DNA of 64,000 nt from Methylomonas montana (GCF_030490285.1 NZ_CP129884.1:1364001-1428000), one strand, 5' to 3'. Shown: positions 9,543 to 20,995, numbered from the stretch's first letter. The notes: generated by a model from the letters alone, not told the origin. Made by a program: numbers and translations.

Positions 9543-10646
9543 GTGAGTGTTCCTTTACGTCAGCAATTGGCTGTAGGTAGTTATCTGATTAAGCAAAAAA
9601 TTAAAGGCGTTAAAAAATACCCTTTGGTTTTGATGCTGGAGCCCCTGTTCAGATGCAACTTGGCTTGCGCGGGTTGCGGTAAGATCGATTATCCCGATGA
9701 TATTCTCGATAAGCGCTTGTCGGTTGAAGAATGCTTGGCGGCTGTCGACGAGTGCGGCGCGCCTATGGTTTCCATTCCGGGTGGCGAGCCGTTGATTCAT
9801 AAAGAGATGCCGCAAATCGTGGAAGGCATTATCGCCAGAAAGAAATTCGTTTACCTGTGCACCAATGCCCTGCTGCTGAGAAAGCGCATCAACGATTATA
9901 AGCCGTCGCCTTATCTGACTTTCTCGATCCATCTTGACGGCCTCCAAGACAAGCACGATAGTTCGGTTTGCCAGCAAGGCGTATTTGATATTGCGGTCGA
10001 AGCCATCAAACTGGCTTTGGGCAAGGGCTTTCGGGTGACCATCAACTGCACCTTGTTCCAAGGTGAAACGCCGGAAGAAGTGGCGGAATTTTTGGATTAT
10101 GCGATGGAGCTAGGCGTTGAGGGCGTAACGATCGCGCCGGGATTTAGCTACGAACGTGCACCGAAACAAGATGTTTTCATCAGAGGGCTTGATGTTAAAA
10201 ACCTGTTCCGCGGCATCTTTAAGCTTGGTAAAAACCGCAACTGGAAATTAAATCATTCATCGCTGTATTTGGATTATCTGGCTGGCAATCAAAATTACGA
10301 CTGCACGCCTTGGGGTAATCCGACTCGCAACGTATTCGGTTGGCAGAAGCCATGCTATTTGCTGGCTGACGAGGGCAACGCCGGTTCGTTCAAAGAGCTG
10401 TTGGAAACCACGCCTTGGGATAAATACGGCACGGCCAAAAATCCTAAATGCGCGAACTGCATGGCGCATTGCGGTTATGAAGCCACGGCAGTCGAGGATA
10501 CTTTGGCGCATCCGCTCAAGGCATTGCTGGCAAGCATTCGTGGACCTAAAACTTCGGGCAAGATGGTTGAGGAAAAGCAGCCTGAATTTGTGCCGGTCTA
10601 CAAAAAAAGCGCGATTTCCGAGATTCCGGTCAAAATCGAGTCTTGA
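9543..10646 (+). CDS. hpnH: Radical SAM protein HpnH (adenosylhopane synthase)
   Basis: Radical SAM enzyme that adds the 5'-deoxyadenosyl group to diploptene, the first step of C35 hopanoid side-chain synthesis. The iron-sulfur motif is C38-x3-C42-x2-C45 (CNLACAGC), and a second cysteine group (CANCMAHCGYEA) lies near the C terminus. The chosen start is GTG 9543, giving 367 residues: it begins MSVPLRQQL as family members do and has GGAG 9 nt upstream. A TTG at 9528 would add five residues. It is divergent from shc/hpnG/hpnO, which act before and after it. Confidence 0.93.
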   Translation: MSVPLRQQLAVGSYLIKQKIKGVKKYPLVLMLEPLFRCNLACAGCGKIDYPDDILDKRLSVEECLAAVDECGAPMVSIPGGEPLIHKEMPQIVEGIIARKKFVYLCTNALLLRKRINDYKPSPYLTFSIHLDGLQDKHDSSVCQQGVFDIAVEAIKLALGKGFRVTINCTLFQGETPEEVAEFLDYAMELGVEGVTIAPGFSYERAPKQDVFIRGLDVKNLFRGIFKLGKNRNWKLNHSSLYLDYLAGNQNYDCTPWGNPTRNVFGWQKPCYLLADEGNAGSFKELLETTPWDKYGTAKNPKCANCMAHCGYEATAVEDTLAHPLKALLASIRGPKTSGKMVEEKQPEFVPVYKKSAISEIPVKIES

Positions 10647-10686
10647 GGTTTGGCTGTTATTCCCCTAACGAGGTTTTGAAACGACT

Positions 10687-11292
10687 ATGTTAAAAAAAGT
10701 TTATTTCGGCTTGAGTTTGCTGTTGCTTGTATCTTTATCGCCATTGGCTATGGCCGAAGAAGCCTCGGCTAAGCAGGTGGTCGACGAATTTCAGAATCAG
10801 CTGTTGAGTGTGATGAAGCAAGGCAAGGAGTTGGGTTTTCAAGGGCGTTACGACAAACTGGATGTGGCGGTAAAGAAGAGTCACGATCTACCTAAAATTG
10901 CCAGGATAGTGGTCGGTAAGCAGTGGGAGGAGTTGACTCCCGAGCAGCAGAGTAAGTTGGAAAATGTGTTCAGCAAACTTAGCGTGTCGGCGTATGCCCA
11001 TAACTTCAAAGAGTATGCGGGCGAGTCTTTCAGTTTTGTGTCGGAAGAGGAAACCGGGCGCGGTGGGGTTGTCATCCATACCAACTTGCACATTCCGGGA
11101 GAAAAGGATGTCAAGTTCGATTATATGATGAAGAAAAAAGACGAAGGCTGGCAAATTATCAATATAATAGCGGATGGTGTCAGTGATTTGGCATTGAAAA
11201 GATCGGATTACACCAGCGTATTAAGCCGCGACGGTTTTGATGCGTTGATTGCCAAAATCACCGAAAAAATCGAAAGTTACGCAAAACAATAA
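10687..11292 (+). CDS. hpnM: HpnM / MlaC-family periplasmic phospholipid-binding protein
   Basis: Secreted protein of 201 residues with a clear signal peptide (LLLLVSLSPLAMA). The mature part is an MlaC/Ttg2D fold: DEFQNQLLSVMK at the start, then a domain with EGWQIINIIADGVSDLALKRSDY, the usual family signature. MlaC proteins carry lipids across the periplasm between the outer-membrane MlaA complex and an inner-membrane ABC transporter. It lies 40 nt after hpnH and 21 nt before an MlaA-like gene, so hopanoid or phospholipid movement to the outer membrane is the likely job. Confidence 0.85.
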   Translation: MLKKVYFGLSLLLLVSLSPLAMAEEASAKQVVDEFQNQLLSVMKQGKELGFQGRYDKLDVAVKKSHDLPKIARIVVGKQWEELTPEQQSKLENVFSKLSVSAYAHNFKEYAGESFSFVSEEETGRGGVVIHTNLHIPGEKDVKFDYMMKKKDEGWQIINIIADGVSDLALKRSDYTSVLSRDGFDALIAKITEKIESYAKQ

Positions 11293-11313
11293 GTTTGTTA
11301 GGAATCGTCAGTA

Positions 11314-12330
11314 ATGTATAACCATCAAGGCAACAGCCAAGCATCCCTGCTTTGGGCGATGTTTTTTTCAAGCGCATTAACGGTAACGGGGTGTGCCAGT
11401 ACAGAGCAGAAACCGGTGGACACCAGCAGTACGGCAGCCGCTAAAGTTCAGCCGGCCGATCCTTACGAAGGTTTCAATCGTTCGATGTACGGTTTTAACA
11501 TGGGCTTGGATAAGCATTTTCTGAAGCCGATTGCCAACGGTTACAAAACGATAACCCCCGATTTCATGCAGGCCGGTGTCAGCAATTTTTTTACCAACCT
11601 CAAAGGTATTAACGTTGTCTTGAACGATTTTCTGCAAGGCAAGTTCGATCAAGGCGCTTCCGACACGGGGCGTTTTTTGACAAATTCTACGGTTGGTTTG
11701 CTCGGGCTATTTGATGTGGCCAGCGAGCTGGGATTGCAAAATAATGTAGAGGATTTTGGTCAAACACTCGCGGTGTGGGGGGTTGATCAAGGTCCATATT
11801 TAGTGCTGCCGCTTTTAGGGCCGACTACTGTGCGTGATGGCGCTGCTATTGTGGTGGATAAAGCCGCTAATCCTGGAACCTACGTGCCGGGTACCGGTAT
11901 TGTTGAAGGTATCAACGACCGGGCGAATGCCGAAGGTGCTTTGAATTTTATCGACGAAGCGGCCTTGGATCCATACGTATTCACCCGCGAGTCGTTTCTG
12001 CAGTATCGTAAGAATTTGATCAATGATGGTAAGACCGACCCTAATAATTACGAGTTTGATATTGACGCGGAAGTCGATGTCGGTGAGATTTCACCGGCTA
12101 AGCCTAAAGAGAGTAATGGTGTGCAAAAGCCTAAAGCCGATAGCACCAAGAAATCGCCAGATCATGTCGAAAATGCCATAGATGTAAAAAATGGCAGCGC
12201 CAACAGTAGCTCTACTAAAGCTTTCGATAGTATGTCTAAATCGTTTGATGATGCGGCCGTGGAATTTGAAAAAGCCTCAGCCAAAATGGATCAAATCAGT
12301 AAAAAAAAAAGATGGCATAAACGCCGTTAA
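11314..12330 (+). CDS. mlaA: MlaA/VacJ-family outer-membrane lipoprotein
   Basis: Lipoprotein of 338 residues with lipobox VTGC (cysteine at about residue 27). The VacJ core runs from DPYEGFNRSMYGFN to about residue 235, with DFGQTLAVWGV and YLVLPLLGPTTVRDG. After the core is a tail of roughly 100 charged, low-complexity residues rich in Lys, Ser and Asp, ending KKKRWHKRR. The total is longer than the roughly 250 residues of E. coli MlaA. MlaA removes phospholipid from the outer leaflet of the outer membrane. A run of ten A lies in the coding end at 12301-12310. Confidence 0.88.
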   Translation: MYNHQGNSQASLLWAMFFSSALTVTGCASTEQKPVDTSSTAAAKVQPADPYEGFNRSMYGFNMGLDKHFLKPIANGYKTITPDFMQAGVSNFFTNLKGINVVLNDFLQGKFDQGASDTGRFLTNSTVGLLGLFDVASELGLQNNVEDFGQTLAVWGVDQGPYLVLPLLGPTTVRDGAAIVVDKAANPGTYVPGTGIVEGINDRANAEGALNFIDEAALDPYVFTRESFLQYRKNLINDGKTDPNNYEFDIDAEVDVGEISPAKPKESNGVQKPKADSTKKSPDHVENAIDVKNGSANSSSTKAFDSMSKSFDDAAVEFEKASAKMDQISKKKRWHKRR

Positions 12331-12338
12331 TGTCGTTT

Positions 12339-12364
12339 AAAGAGACGCAAGGAAGCGTCTCTTT
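12339..12364. terminator. Bidirectional terminator between mlaA and apt
   Basis: A 10-bp perfect stem (12339-12348 with 12355-12364) has a 6-nt loop, and its outer bases are A/T so each strand ends in U residues. It lies between two converging genes. Confidence 0.75.
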
Positions 12365-12373
12365 TGGTATTTC

Positions 12374-12889
12374 TCAGTAATGCAACAAGGAATGCACTTC
12401 GTAGTTTCCCAGTTTCTCCCGTCCTTGCAGGAAATCCAGTTCCACCACAAAAGCGCAGGCCACCACAGTAGCGCCGAGCTTTTCAATCAGCTCGCAACTC
12501 GCTTTGGCGGTGCCGCCGGTCGCTAATAAATCGTCGATCAATAACACTTTGTCGTTGCTGTCCACGGCGTCGATATGCACTTCCAGTTCCGCCGAGCCGT
12601 ATTCCAGATCGTAGGATACGCTTTGCACATCGTAGGGTAGCTTGCCCGGTTTCCTAAGCGGCACGAATGGAATGCCCAATTCCCAAGCTATTAGCGAGCC
12701 GAAGATAAATCCGCGTGCTTCCATACCGGCCACGGCGGTAATGTCGCGGCCTAAAAACGGATGCAGCAGCTGATGCACGGTCAAACGCAATGTTGCCGGA
12801 TCCTTAACCAACGGTGTTATATCTTTAAAAATGATGCCGGGTTTTGGGAAATCCGGGATGTCGCGAATTTTGTTTCTTAATCTGTTCAT
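12374..12889 (-). CDS. apt: Adenine phosphoribosyltransferase
   Basis: Salvages adenine to AMP using PRPP. The 171-residue protein begins MNRLRNKIRDIPDFPKPGI, typical of the family, and has the PRPP loop VLLIDDLLATGGTAKA and AGMEARGFIFG. The ATG at 12889 has AGGA upstream; the frame stays open to 12922 but the extra residues are not family-like. The adenine released by HpnG and from methylthioadenosine would be a natural substrate, though that link is inference. Confidence 0.95.
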   Translation of the reverse strand: MNRLRNKIRDIPDFPKPGIIFKDITPLVKDPATLRLTVHQLLHPFLGRDITAVAGMEARGFIFGSLIAWELGIPFVPLRKPGKLPYDVQSVSYDLEYGSAELEVHIDAVDSNDKVLLIDDLLATGGTAKASCELIEKLGATVVACAFVVELDFLQGREKLGNYEVHSLLHY

Positions 12890-12952
12890 TATGTGGTCCT
12901 GGTGTAACGTAAACTGGTCCAAAATATCTTTGCTATCTAGCCGTCTATGCCG

Positions 12953-13690
12953 TTATTTTTCGGCAATAAACACCATTTGATGGCAATGATAAGGGTCAAT
13001 TTTTTCAGCCAGTGGTTGCAAGAAATTAGGTAAGGGGTACAAACCAAATCCGTAGCCTTTGACATTTGAATATCCCAATATGTTTAGGTATTTTCTGAGT
13101 GTCAAGAAGCTGAATACCACTAAATGTCTGTGGACGGGGTTTTCGGATTCTGCGTCCCATTTAAGTTCGTGAGAGCTCACTTTAAAAATTTCTTCAGATT
13201 TCAATAGGATATTAGAGTCGGGATGGGGGCCGCTAGACGGCATCCGGCCGGCGAGAATTAGGGCAGCGGTGAAATAGGTACTGATGTTGGGAGTCAGGAT
13301 AATGAGTTTCCCGCCGGGTTGAAGTGTTCTATGGGATTCTTTCAGAAAATGGCAGCCATTTAATAAATGTTCTAAAACGGAAAGAGCAAAGATGCATTGG
13401 AATGTATCATTTTCAAATGGAAACGGATTATTTAAATCGCCTTGTTGAACGTTGATATGCTTTTGACGGGCAGCTTCTACGTCAGGACTGCTCCACTCGA
13501 TACCGTGATAGCGGTTGGGTGCAAGCCCAATTTCCTGGGAAAGATGTTCAAACCAGTAACCGCTATTGGCCCCGCAATCCAGGCATTTGCCATCGTTTTG
13601 TTTTAAGCTGGAGACTATTTCCTGGGCCGCCAAGGTGTAGGCTTCAGCCATGGTGCGTTGGTACAAGGATTTGAAATAGTGCTTCAACAT
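12953..13690 (-). CDS. Class I SAM-dependent methyltransferase, unknown substrate
   Basis: A 245-residue Methyltransf_11-type protein. Motif I is CLDCGANSGYWF (residues 36-47); motif II/III are ALSVLEHLLNG and LQPGGKLIILTPN. The C-terminal third is variable and holds no known substrate signature. The start lies 8 nt after the stop of dxs copy 2 on the same strand, so it probably shares the xseB-ispA-dxs transcript. A role in modifying an isoprenoid or a surface sugar is possible but unsupported. Confidence 0.7.
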   Translation of the reverse strand: MLKHYFKSLYQRTMAEAYTLAAQEIVSSLKQNDGKCLDCGANSGYWFEHLSQEIGLAPNRYHGIEWSSPDVEAARQKHINVQQGDLNNPFPFENDTFQCIFALSVLEHLLNGCHFLKESHRTLQPGGKLIILTPNISTYFTAALILAGRMPSSGPHPDSNILLKSEEIFKVSSHELKWDAESENPVHRHLVVFSFLTLRKYLNILGYSNVKGYGFGLYPLPNFLQPLAEKIDPYHCHQMVFIAEK

Positions 13691-13697
13691 GATTTTG

Positions 13698-15547
13698 CTT
13701 AAGCGAAAAACGCTTCGATCTTGGTGAGAATGCCCTTGGCATCCAGCCCGACCAGGCCGAGCAACTCCTCGCGGCCACCTTGTTCGACGAAGCGATCCGG
13801 CAAGCCGATGTTGAGGATGGGCATCAGGATTTTCTGCGCCTGCAGGAATTCGTTGACCGCGCTGCCGGCGCCGCCGGCGATGACGTTTTCCTCGACGGTG
13901 ACGATCACGTCGTGGCTCTTGGCCATCTCCAGTACCAAGGCTTCATCCAGGGGTTTGACGAAACGCATGTTGACCACCGTCGCCCCCAGTTGCTTACCGG
14001 CTTCCAAGGCCGGTGCCACCATGCTGCCCCAGGCCAGGATGGCGATGCGTCCGCCCTGGTGGCGAATCTCAGCCTTGCCGATTTCCAACTCGGTCAAGGC
14101 TTTATCGACGCTGACGCCAGGGCCCTTGCCGCGCGGATAACGTAACGAAGCCGGACCTTTATACTTGAAACCGGTGGTCAGCATTTGCCGGCACTCGTTC
14201 TCGTCGGCCGGTGCCATTACCAGCATGTTCGGGATGCAGCGCATATAACTGAAATCATAACTACCGGCATGGGTCGGACCGTCCGGTCCCACCAATCCGG
14301 CCCGATCCAATGCAAACAGCACGTCCAGATTCTGCAAGGCCACGTCATGAATCAACTGATCGTAAGCCCGTTGCAAAAAGGTCGAATAAATCGCTACCAC
14401 TGGCTTGGCGCCCTGACAAGCCTGACCGGCGGCCAAGGTCACCGCATGCTGTTCGGCAATCGCCACGTCGAAATAACGTTTCGGAAACTTCTGCGAGAAT
14501 TCCACCAAACCCGAGCCTTCGCGCATGGCCGGGGTAATCCCTAGCAGACGCTCGTCCTGTTCGGCCATGTCGACCAGCCAGCGGCCGAATACCTCGGTAT
14601 AAGTCGGGTGCGGCGACGGTGCCGCCTTGGGTAAATAATCCTTAGTCGGATCGAAAGCCGGCACCCCATGATAAGCCAAAGGATCCTTCTCGGCCGGCGC
14701 ATAGCCCTTACCCTTCTTGGTCACCACATGCAAAAACACCGGTCCGGTCAAATCCTTCAGATTCTCCAGCGTCGACACCAGCATCTCGACATCGTGGCCA
14801 TCGATAGGGCCGAAATAATTAAAACCCAACTCCTCGAACAAAGTGCCTGGCACGATCATGCCTTTCACGTGTTCCTCGGTCTTCCGCGCCAGTTCCCAGA
14901 CCGATGGCATCTTGGCTAAAGCCTTCTTGCTCTCTTCCCGCACCGACGAATAAAACTTACTCGACAACACCTTGGTCAGATAATTATTCATCGCCCCGAC
15001 CGGCGGCGAAATCGACATATCGTTATCGTTCAAAATCACCAGCAGATTGGCATTTACATCACCGGCATGATTCATCGCCTCGAACGCCATACCGCCGGTG
15101 ATCGAACCGTCACCGATGATCGCCACCATCTTCTTGTCCTCGCCGCGCAACTGCGAAGCGATGGCCATGCCCAGCGCGGCACTGATCGAAGTGCTGGAAT
15201 GACCGACCCCGAAAGCGTCATATTCGCTTTCCTCGCGGGACGGAAACGCCGAGACCCCGCCCAAAGTCCTGATGGTCGGCATCCTGTCCTTGCGGCCGGT
15301 CAGAATCTTATGCGGATAAGCCTGATGGCCGACATCCCAGACCAACTGATCCGACGGCGTATCGAACACATAATGCAGCGCCACCGTCAGTTCCACGGTG
15401 CCCAAACCGGCCGAAAAGTGGCCGCCGGAGAGACTGACCGTGTGGGTCAGATAGGCACGCAGCTCATCGGCCAGCGGCTTGAGCTGTTCCGGTTTCAGCG
15501 CACGGACATCGGACGGACTTTGAATGGTGTTGAGGAGCGGGAAATCG
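13698..15547. repeat. Direct repeat, right copy (dxs)
   Basis: Partner of the block at 1-1850, in the same orientation and 13697 bp away. The two copies bracket the complete hopanoid, copper, mla and apt region. Confidence 0.95.
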
Positions 15548-15558
15548 GAGACGGTCAT
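13699..15558 (-). CDS. dxs: 1-deoxy-D-xylulose-5-phosphate synthase, copy 2 (ancestral locus)
   Basis: 619-residue DXS, the entry enzyme of the MEP pathway. It has the same ThDP site, transketolase core and C-terminal domain as copy 1 and is nearly identical to it. Unlike copy 1 it has its own ribosome-binding site (AAAGGA about 11 nt before the ATG). It follows ispA and xseB, the order found in many gammaproteobacteria, so this is most likely the original gene. Its stop is 8 nt from the methyltransferase start. Confidence 0.98.
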   Translation of the reverse strand: MTVSDFPLLNTIQSPSDVRALKPEQLKPLADELRAYLTHTVSLSGGHFSAGLGTVELTVALHYVFDTPSDQLVWDVGHQAYPHKILTGRKDRMPTIRTLGGVSAFPSREESEYDAFGVGHSSTSISAALGMAIASQLRGEDKKMVAIIGDGSITGGMAFEAMNHAGDVNANLLVILNDNDMSISPPVGAMNNYLTKVLSSKFYSSVREESKKALAKMPSVWELARKTEEHVKGMIVPGTLFEELGFNYFGPIDGHDVEMLVSTLENLKDLTGPVFLHVVTKKGKGYAPAEKDPLAYHGVPAFDPTKDYLPKAAPSPHPTYTEVFGRWLVDMAEQDERLLGITPAMREGSGLVEFSQKFPKRYFDVAIAEQHAVTLAAGQACQGAKPVVAIYSTFLQRAYDQLIHDVALQNLDVLFALDRAGLVGPDGPTHAGSYDFSYMRCIPNMLVMAPADENECRQMLTTGFKYKGPASLRYPRGKGPGVSVDKALTELEIGKAEIRHQGGRIAILAWGSMVAPALEAGKQLGATVVNMRFVKPLDEALVLEMAKSHDVIVTVEENVIAGGAGSAVNEFLQAQKILMPILNIGLPDRFVEQGGREELLGLVGLDAKGILTKIEAFFA

Positions 15559-15573
15559 GTTTTAGAAAATTCC

Positions 15574-15653
15574 TTTATATGTTTGCGTCGCAATATTCGG
15601 CGCCCGATGAGCAGGCGCAAAGCGATAAAACCGGAGAGATTGCGGCGCAAGAA
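15574..15653. repeat. Imperfect inverted repeat between ispA and dxs copy 2
   Basis: The 122-nt gap 15559-15680 is unusually long inside this operon. It contains TTGCGTCGCAAT and, further right, ATTGCGGCGCAA, an inverted pair with one mismatch that could fold into a hairpin over a loop of about 50 nt. No gene is evident here. Confidence 0.35.
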
Positions 15654-15680
15654 GTATAAATCGTGCAAATAAGGCGGCGA

Positions 15681-16574
15681 TTAGTGACTGCGTTCGATGA
15701 TGTACAGCGACAAATCGCGCAACAAATCCGCTTCGCTGCCAAAGCCTGCCAAACTGGCGACCGCTTGTTCATGTAGTTCCTGGGCTTTTTGTTTGGCGCC
15801 GGCCATTCCCAATAGGGCAGGGTAAGTCGGTTTGTCGTTATCGACATCTTTGCCCTGGGTTTTGCCCAAAGTAGCGGTATCGCTTTCCACATCGAGGATG
15901 TCGTCTTTGACTTGGAACGACAGGCCTATGCATTTGGCGTAATGATCCAGCTTTTTAGCGACTTCGGCAGCCAGATCAGGCTTGGACAAAGCCGCCAGAT
16001 TGACGCTGGCGCGGATCAAGGCGCCGGTTTTATGGATATGCATGTTTTCCAGTTCCGGCAGAGTCAGTTTGCGACCGACCGAGCCAAGGTCGATGGCCTG
16101 GCCGCCGACCATGCCTTGCGAACCGCTGGCTCTGGTCAAAGCGGCGATCATTTTGACTCGGGCTTCCGGGCCCGCTTGAATGGCTGGGTCGTTGGCTAAT
16201 ACGTCAAAAGCCAGTGCTTGCAATGCGTCGCCGGCTAAGATAGCGGTGGCATCGTCGTAGGCTTTGTGACAAGTCGGTTTGCCGCGGCGTAGATCGTCGT
16301 TGTCCATCGCTGGCAAATCGTCGTGGATTAAGGAGTAAACATGGATAAATTCCACTGCGCAAGCTTGCGCGTCCAGCACATCTTCGTTCAACCCCAAGGC
16401 CTGGCCGGTGGCATAAGTCAGCAGTGGGCGGGTGCGTTTGCCGCCGTCCAGCACGCTGTAGCGCATGGCTTGATGCAGGGTTTGCGGCAGAATGTTCTCG
16501 CCGGGCAACCTGACGTCCAGCGCGCGCTCGACGCGGTTCTGACAGGCGGTAAGATAGGCTTTTAAGTTACTCAT
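15681..16574 (-). CDS. ispA: Farnesyl diphosphate synthase
   Basis: Makes farnesyl diphosphate from IPP and DMAPP/GPP; its product is the substrate of the squalene synthase in this window. The 297 residues contain both aspartate-rich motifs: SLIHDDLPAMDNDDLRRG (first, DDxxxxD type with the basic RR after it) and FQVKDDILDVESD (second). The start overlaps the xseB stop by 8 nt. The sequence fits short-chain, E. coli IspA-type enzymes. Confidence 0.97.
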   Translation of the reverse strand: MSNLKAYLTACQNRVERALDVRLPGENILPQTLHQAMRYSVLDGGKRTRPLLTYATGQALGLNEDVLDAQACAVEFIHVYSLIHDDLPAMDNDDLRRGKPTCHKAYDDATAILAGDALQALAFDVLANDPAIQAGPEARVKMIAALTRASGSQGMVGGQAIDLGSVGRKLTLPELENMHIHKTGALIRASVNLAALSKPDLAAEVAKKLDHYAKCIGLSFQVKDDILDVESDTATLGKTQGKDVDNDKPTYPALLGMAGAKQKAQELHEQAVASLAGFGSEADLLRDLSLYIIERSH

Positions 16575-16800
16575 CGGTGAATGGCTCCAAAGTTTGCTGG
16601 CCGTTTTTTTCTAATAAAATTTGGACTTTCTGCTCGGCGTCTTGTAGCGCTTGCTGGCAGGTGCGGGTTAATCTGATCCCGCGTTCGAAGGATTTTAAGG
16701 ACTCTTCCAGAGAAATATCGCCGCGCTCCATTTGCTCGACCAATTTCTCCAATTCTTCCATCGCGTCCTCAAATTGGGATGCGCTTTTACGTCTCGACAT
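16567..16800 (-). CDS. xseB: Exodeoxyribonuclease VII small subunit
   Basis: Small helical protein of 77 residues that joins several copies of XseA to form exonuclease VII. Family features are FEDAMEELEKLVEQMERGDISLEESLKSFERG and then TRTCQQALQDAEQKV. The ATG at 16800 (MSRRKS) is chosen; the frame is open further upstream but the added residues are unlike the family and cross the parE start. It opens the xseB-ispA-dxs unit. Confidence 0.95.
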   Translation of the reverse strand: MSRRKSASQFEDAMEELEKLVEQMERGDISLEESLKSFERGIRLTRTCQQALQDAEQKVQILLEKNGQQTLEPFTDE

Positions 16801-16866
16801 ATAATGTGTACTGACATGCTCAAAAAATGACCGAGCATTATAGTATGAATTAACAGCAAACGATGA

Positions 16867-18762
<1,896 letters not shown>

Positions 18763-18822
18763 GGCCGGCGCGTTTGGCGGTTAACGCGGTATAATCGCCA
18801 GCTTTTTAAGCCGAGAAAAAGC

Positions 18823-20145
18823 ATGCAGGTCGATCTTCTCATTCAAGCGCGTTGGATAATACCGGTAGAGCCGGAATCGGTGATTCACGAGAACTACAGT
18901 CTGGTGATCGATGACGGCAGAATAGTCGATTTGTTGGCTAACGATCTGGCATTACAGAAATATCAGCCGCGCAACATCGAACGGCTAGACCAGCACGCAT
19001 TGATTCCCGGCCTAATCAACTGTCACACCCACTCGGCGATGTCCTTGTTACGCGGTATCGCCGACGATCTGCATCTAATGGATTGGTTGCAAAACCACAT
19101 TTGGCCTGCCGAGCAAAAATGGGTCAGCGAAGCCTTCGTTCGGGACGGTACCGATCTGGCGATCGCCGAAATGCTGCGTTGCGGGACGACTTGCTTTAAC
19201 GATATGTATTTCTTTCCGGAAATCGTCGCGCAACAGGCAGTACAGCACGGCATTCGCGCCAATGTCGGGCTGATTGTTTTCGATTTTCCAACGGTCTGGG
19301 CGGAAAACGCCGATGCTTATCTGACCAAGGGCTTGGCCTTGCACGAGCAACTTCGTCATGAAGCATTGATCAGCACTTCGTTTGCACCGCATGCACCCTA
19401 TACCGTATCGGACGCGCCGCTACGCAATGTCATCACTTATGCCGACGAGATGAATCTGACCGTGCATATGCATTTGCATGAAACCGCGCATGAGGTTGAA
19501 GAGCAAAAAAATAAAAACGGTCAAACGCCGTTGCAACGTCTACACGAACTGGGTTTGCTGACGCCATCGTTTATCGCGGTACACATGACGCAATTATCCG
19601 CCGAAGATATCCAGCTTTATGCGGAAACCGGCGGCCACATCGTCCATTGTCCGGAATCGAATTTGAAACTGGCCAGCGGCTTTTGTCCGGTGGCGCAATG
19701 TCTGGCCGCCGGCATCAACGTCGCTTTAGGTACGGACGGTGCCGCCAGTAATAACGATTTGGACATGCTGTCTGAAATGCGCACAGCGGCGTTGCTAGGG
19801 AAGGGGGTGGCGGGAGATGCCAGCGCGGTGTCGGCGATGACAGCATTGCAAATGGCGACCATCAATGGCGCCAAGGCCTTAGGGTTGGATGCGGAAATCG
19901 GTTCGCTGGCCATCGGTAAAGCCGCCGACGTGGTGGCAATAGATCTGAGCGAGCTGGAAACTCAGCCTTTGTTCAATCCGCTGGCGCAAATCGTCTACGC
20001 TGCCGGTCGGCATCAGGTATCCGATGTTTGGGTGAGCGGAAAACAGCTGTTGAAAAAGCGCGAGTTGACTTCTTTGGATTTGCCGGCGCTTAGACAAAAA
20101 ATCAAGCTTTGGCAGGCGCGTTTGCAAGAGCATCCTTCAAGCTGA
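18823..20145 (+). CDS. mtaD: 5-methylthioadenosine/S-adenosylhomocysteine deaminase (TRZ/ATZ family)
   Basis: Metal-dependent amidohydrolase of 440 residues. Metal ligands are visible as NCHTHSAM (HxH), HMHLHETAHE, a His in VHMTQLS and the Asp in LGTDGAASNNDLDM. These residues match deaminases of methylthioadenosine and S-adenosylhomocysteine. It is followed by ubiG, a HAD phosphatase and an SDR, an order known from Pseudomonas. Removing adenosylhomocysteine next to a SAM-dependent enzyme gene makes sense but is inference. Confidence 0.88.
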   Translation: MQVDLLIQARWIIPVEPESVIHENYSLVIDDGRIVDLLANDLALQKYQPRNIERLDQHALIPGLINCHTHSAMSLLRGIADDLHLMDWLQNHIWPAEQKWVSEAFVRDGTDLAIAEMLRCGTTCFNDMYFFPEIVAQQAVQHGIRANVGLIVFDFPTVWAENADAYLTKGLALHEQLRHEALISTSFAPHAPYTVSDAPLRNVITYADEMNLTVHMHLHETAHEVEEQKNKNGQTPLQRLHELGLLTPSFIAVHMTQLSAEDIQLYAETGGHIVHCPESNLKLASGFCPVAQCLAAGINVALGTDGAASNNDLDMLSEMRTAALLGKGVAGDASAVSAMTALQMATINGAKALGLDAEIGSLAIGKAADVVAIDLSELETQPLFNPLAQIVYAAGRHQVSDVWVSGKQLLKKRELTSLDLPALRQKIKLWQARLQEHPSS

Positions 20146-20281
20146 TTGGCCTTTTGCCGTCTAGTTAAAAAGCCTTATACCGTTCATGCCCGACAGTGAT
20201 TACGAAAACCGTGCGAAAGTTGGAGCATGACGAATAACCTAGTAATACAGTAAACTATAGCCCCATGAACAGGTTGGCATT

Positions 20282-20989
20282 ATGACAGCGACAGAAAACG
20301 TACATCCACACGAAATTCATAAATTTGGTTCGCAGGCCGAGCGCTGGTGGGACCCGAATGGCGAGTTTAAAACCTTACACGACGTCAATCCCTTGCGTTT
20401 GCAATTTATTCGACAATATGCCGATTTGCAGGGTAAGCGGGTAGTGGATGTCGGTTGCGGCGGCGGTATTCTTACCGAAGGGTTGGCGAAAGCCGGCGCG
20501 GACGCTTTGGGTGTCGATTTGAGCGAAGACTTGCTGGATATTGCCGATTTGCATGGATTGGAAACCGGTGTGAACGCCAGTTACCGGAAAATCAGCGCCG
20601 AACAGCTTGCCGAGGAACAGCCAGCTGGTTTCGATCATGTCACTTGCATGGAAATGTTGGAACACGTGCCCGACCCGGCGTCCATCATCGCTGCTTGCGC
20701 GACGCTGGTTAAACCAGGCGGCATGGTGTTTTTTTCCACATTGAACCGGGTGCCGAAAGCTTGGCTGCTGGCTATCGTCGCCGCCGAGCACGTACTGAAA
20801 ATGGTGCCTAAAGGCACACACGACTATAAAACCTTTATCAAGCCTTCCGAATTGGGACAAATGGCCAGAAGCGTCGGGCTGGAGTTACAGGGCATGGTTG
20901 GTATCGAATATAAACCGTTCAGTAAGCAATTTAGCCTAGGCAAAGATATCGACGTGAATTATATCGCCGCGTTTCAGCGTTCCGAGTGA
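20282..20989 (+). CDS. ubiG: Ubiquinone biosynthesis O-methyltransferase
   Basis: Performs both O-methylations of ubiquinone synthesis. The 235 residues begin with the family-typical HEIHKFGSQAERWWDPNGEFKTLH; SAM motif I is VVDVGCGGGILTEGLA, followed by HVTCMEMLEHVPDP and LVKPGGMVFFSTLNR. The C-terminal part (HDYKTFIKPSEL) is also characteristic. The next gene starts 6 nt after its stop. Confidence 0.95.
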   Translation: MTATENVHPHEIHKFGSQAERWWDPNGEFKTLHDVNPLRLQFIRQYADLQGKRVVDVGCGGGILTEGLAKAGADALGVDLSEDLLDIADLHGLETGVNASYRKISAEQLAEEQPAGFDHVTCMEMLEHVPDPASIIAACATLVKPGGMVFFSTLNRVPKAWLLAIVAAEHVLKMVPKGTHDYKTFIKPSELGQMARSVGLELQGMVGIEYKPFSKQFSLGKDIDVNYIAAFQRSE

Positions 20990-20995
20990 CGGCGC

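Noticed and set aside
15580..15660. 27-codon plus-strand frame between dxs copy 2 and ispA
   Set aside because: No ribosome-binding site, no hydrophobic or conserved feature; more likely part of a hairpin.
18790..18795. TATAAT between parE and mtaD as a promoter
   Set aside because: No -35-like hexamer at a proper distance; the -10 match alone is too weak.
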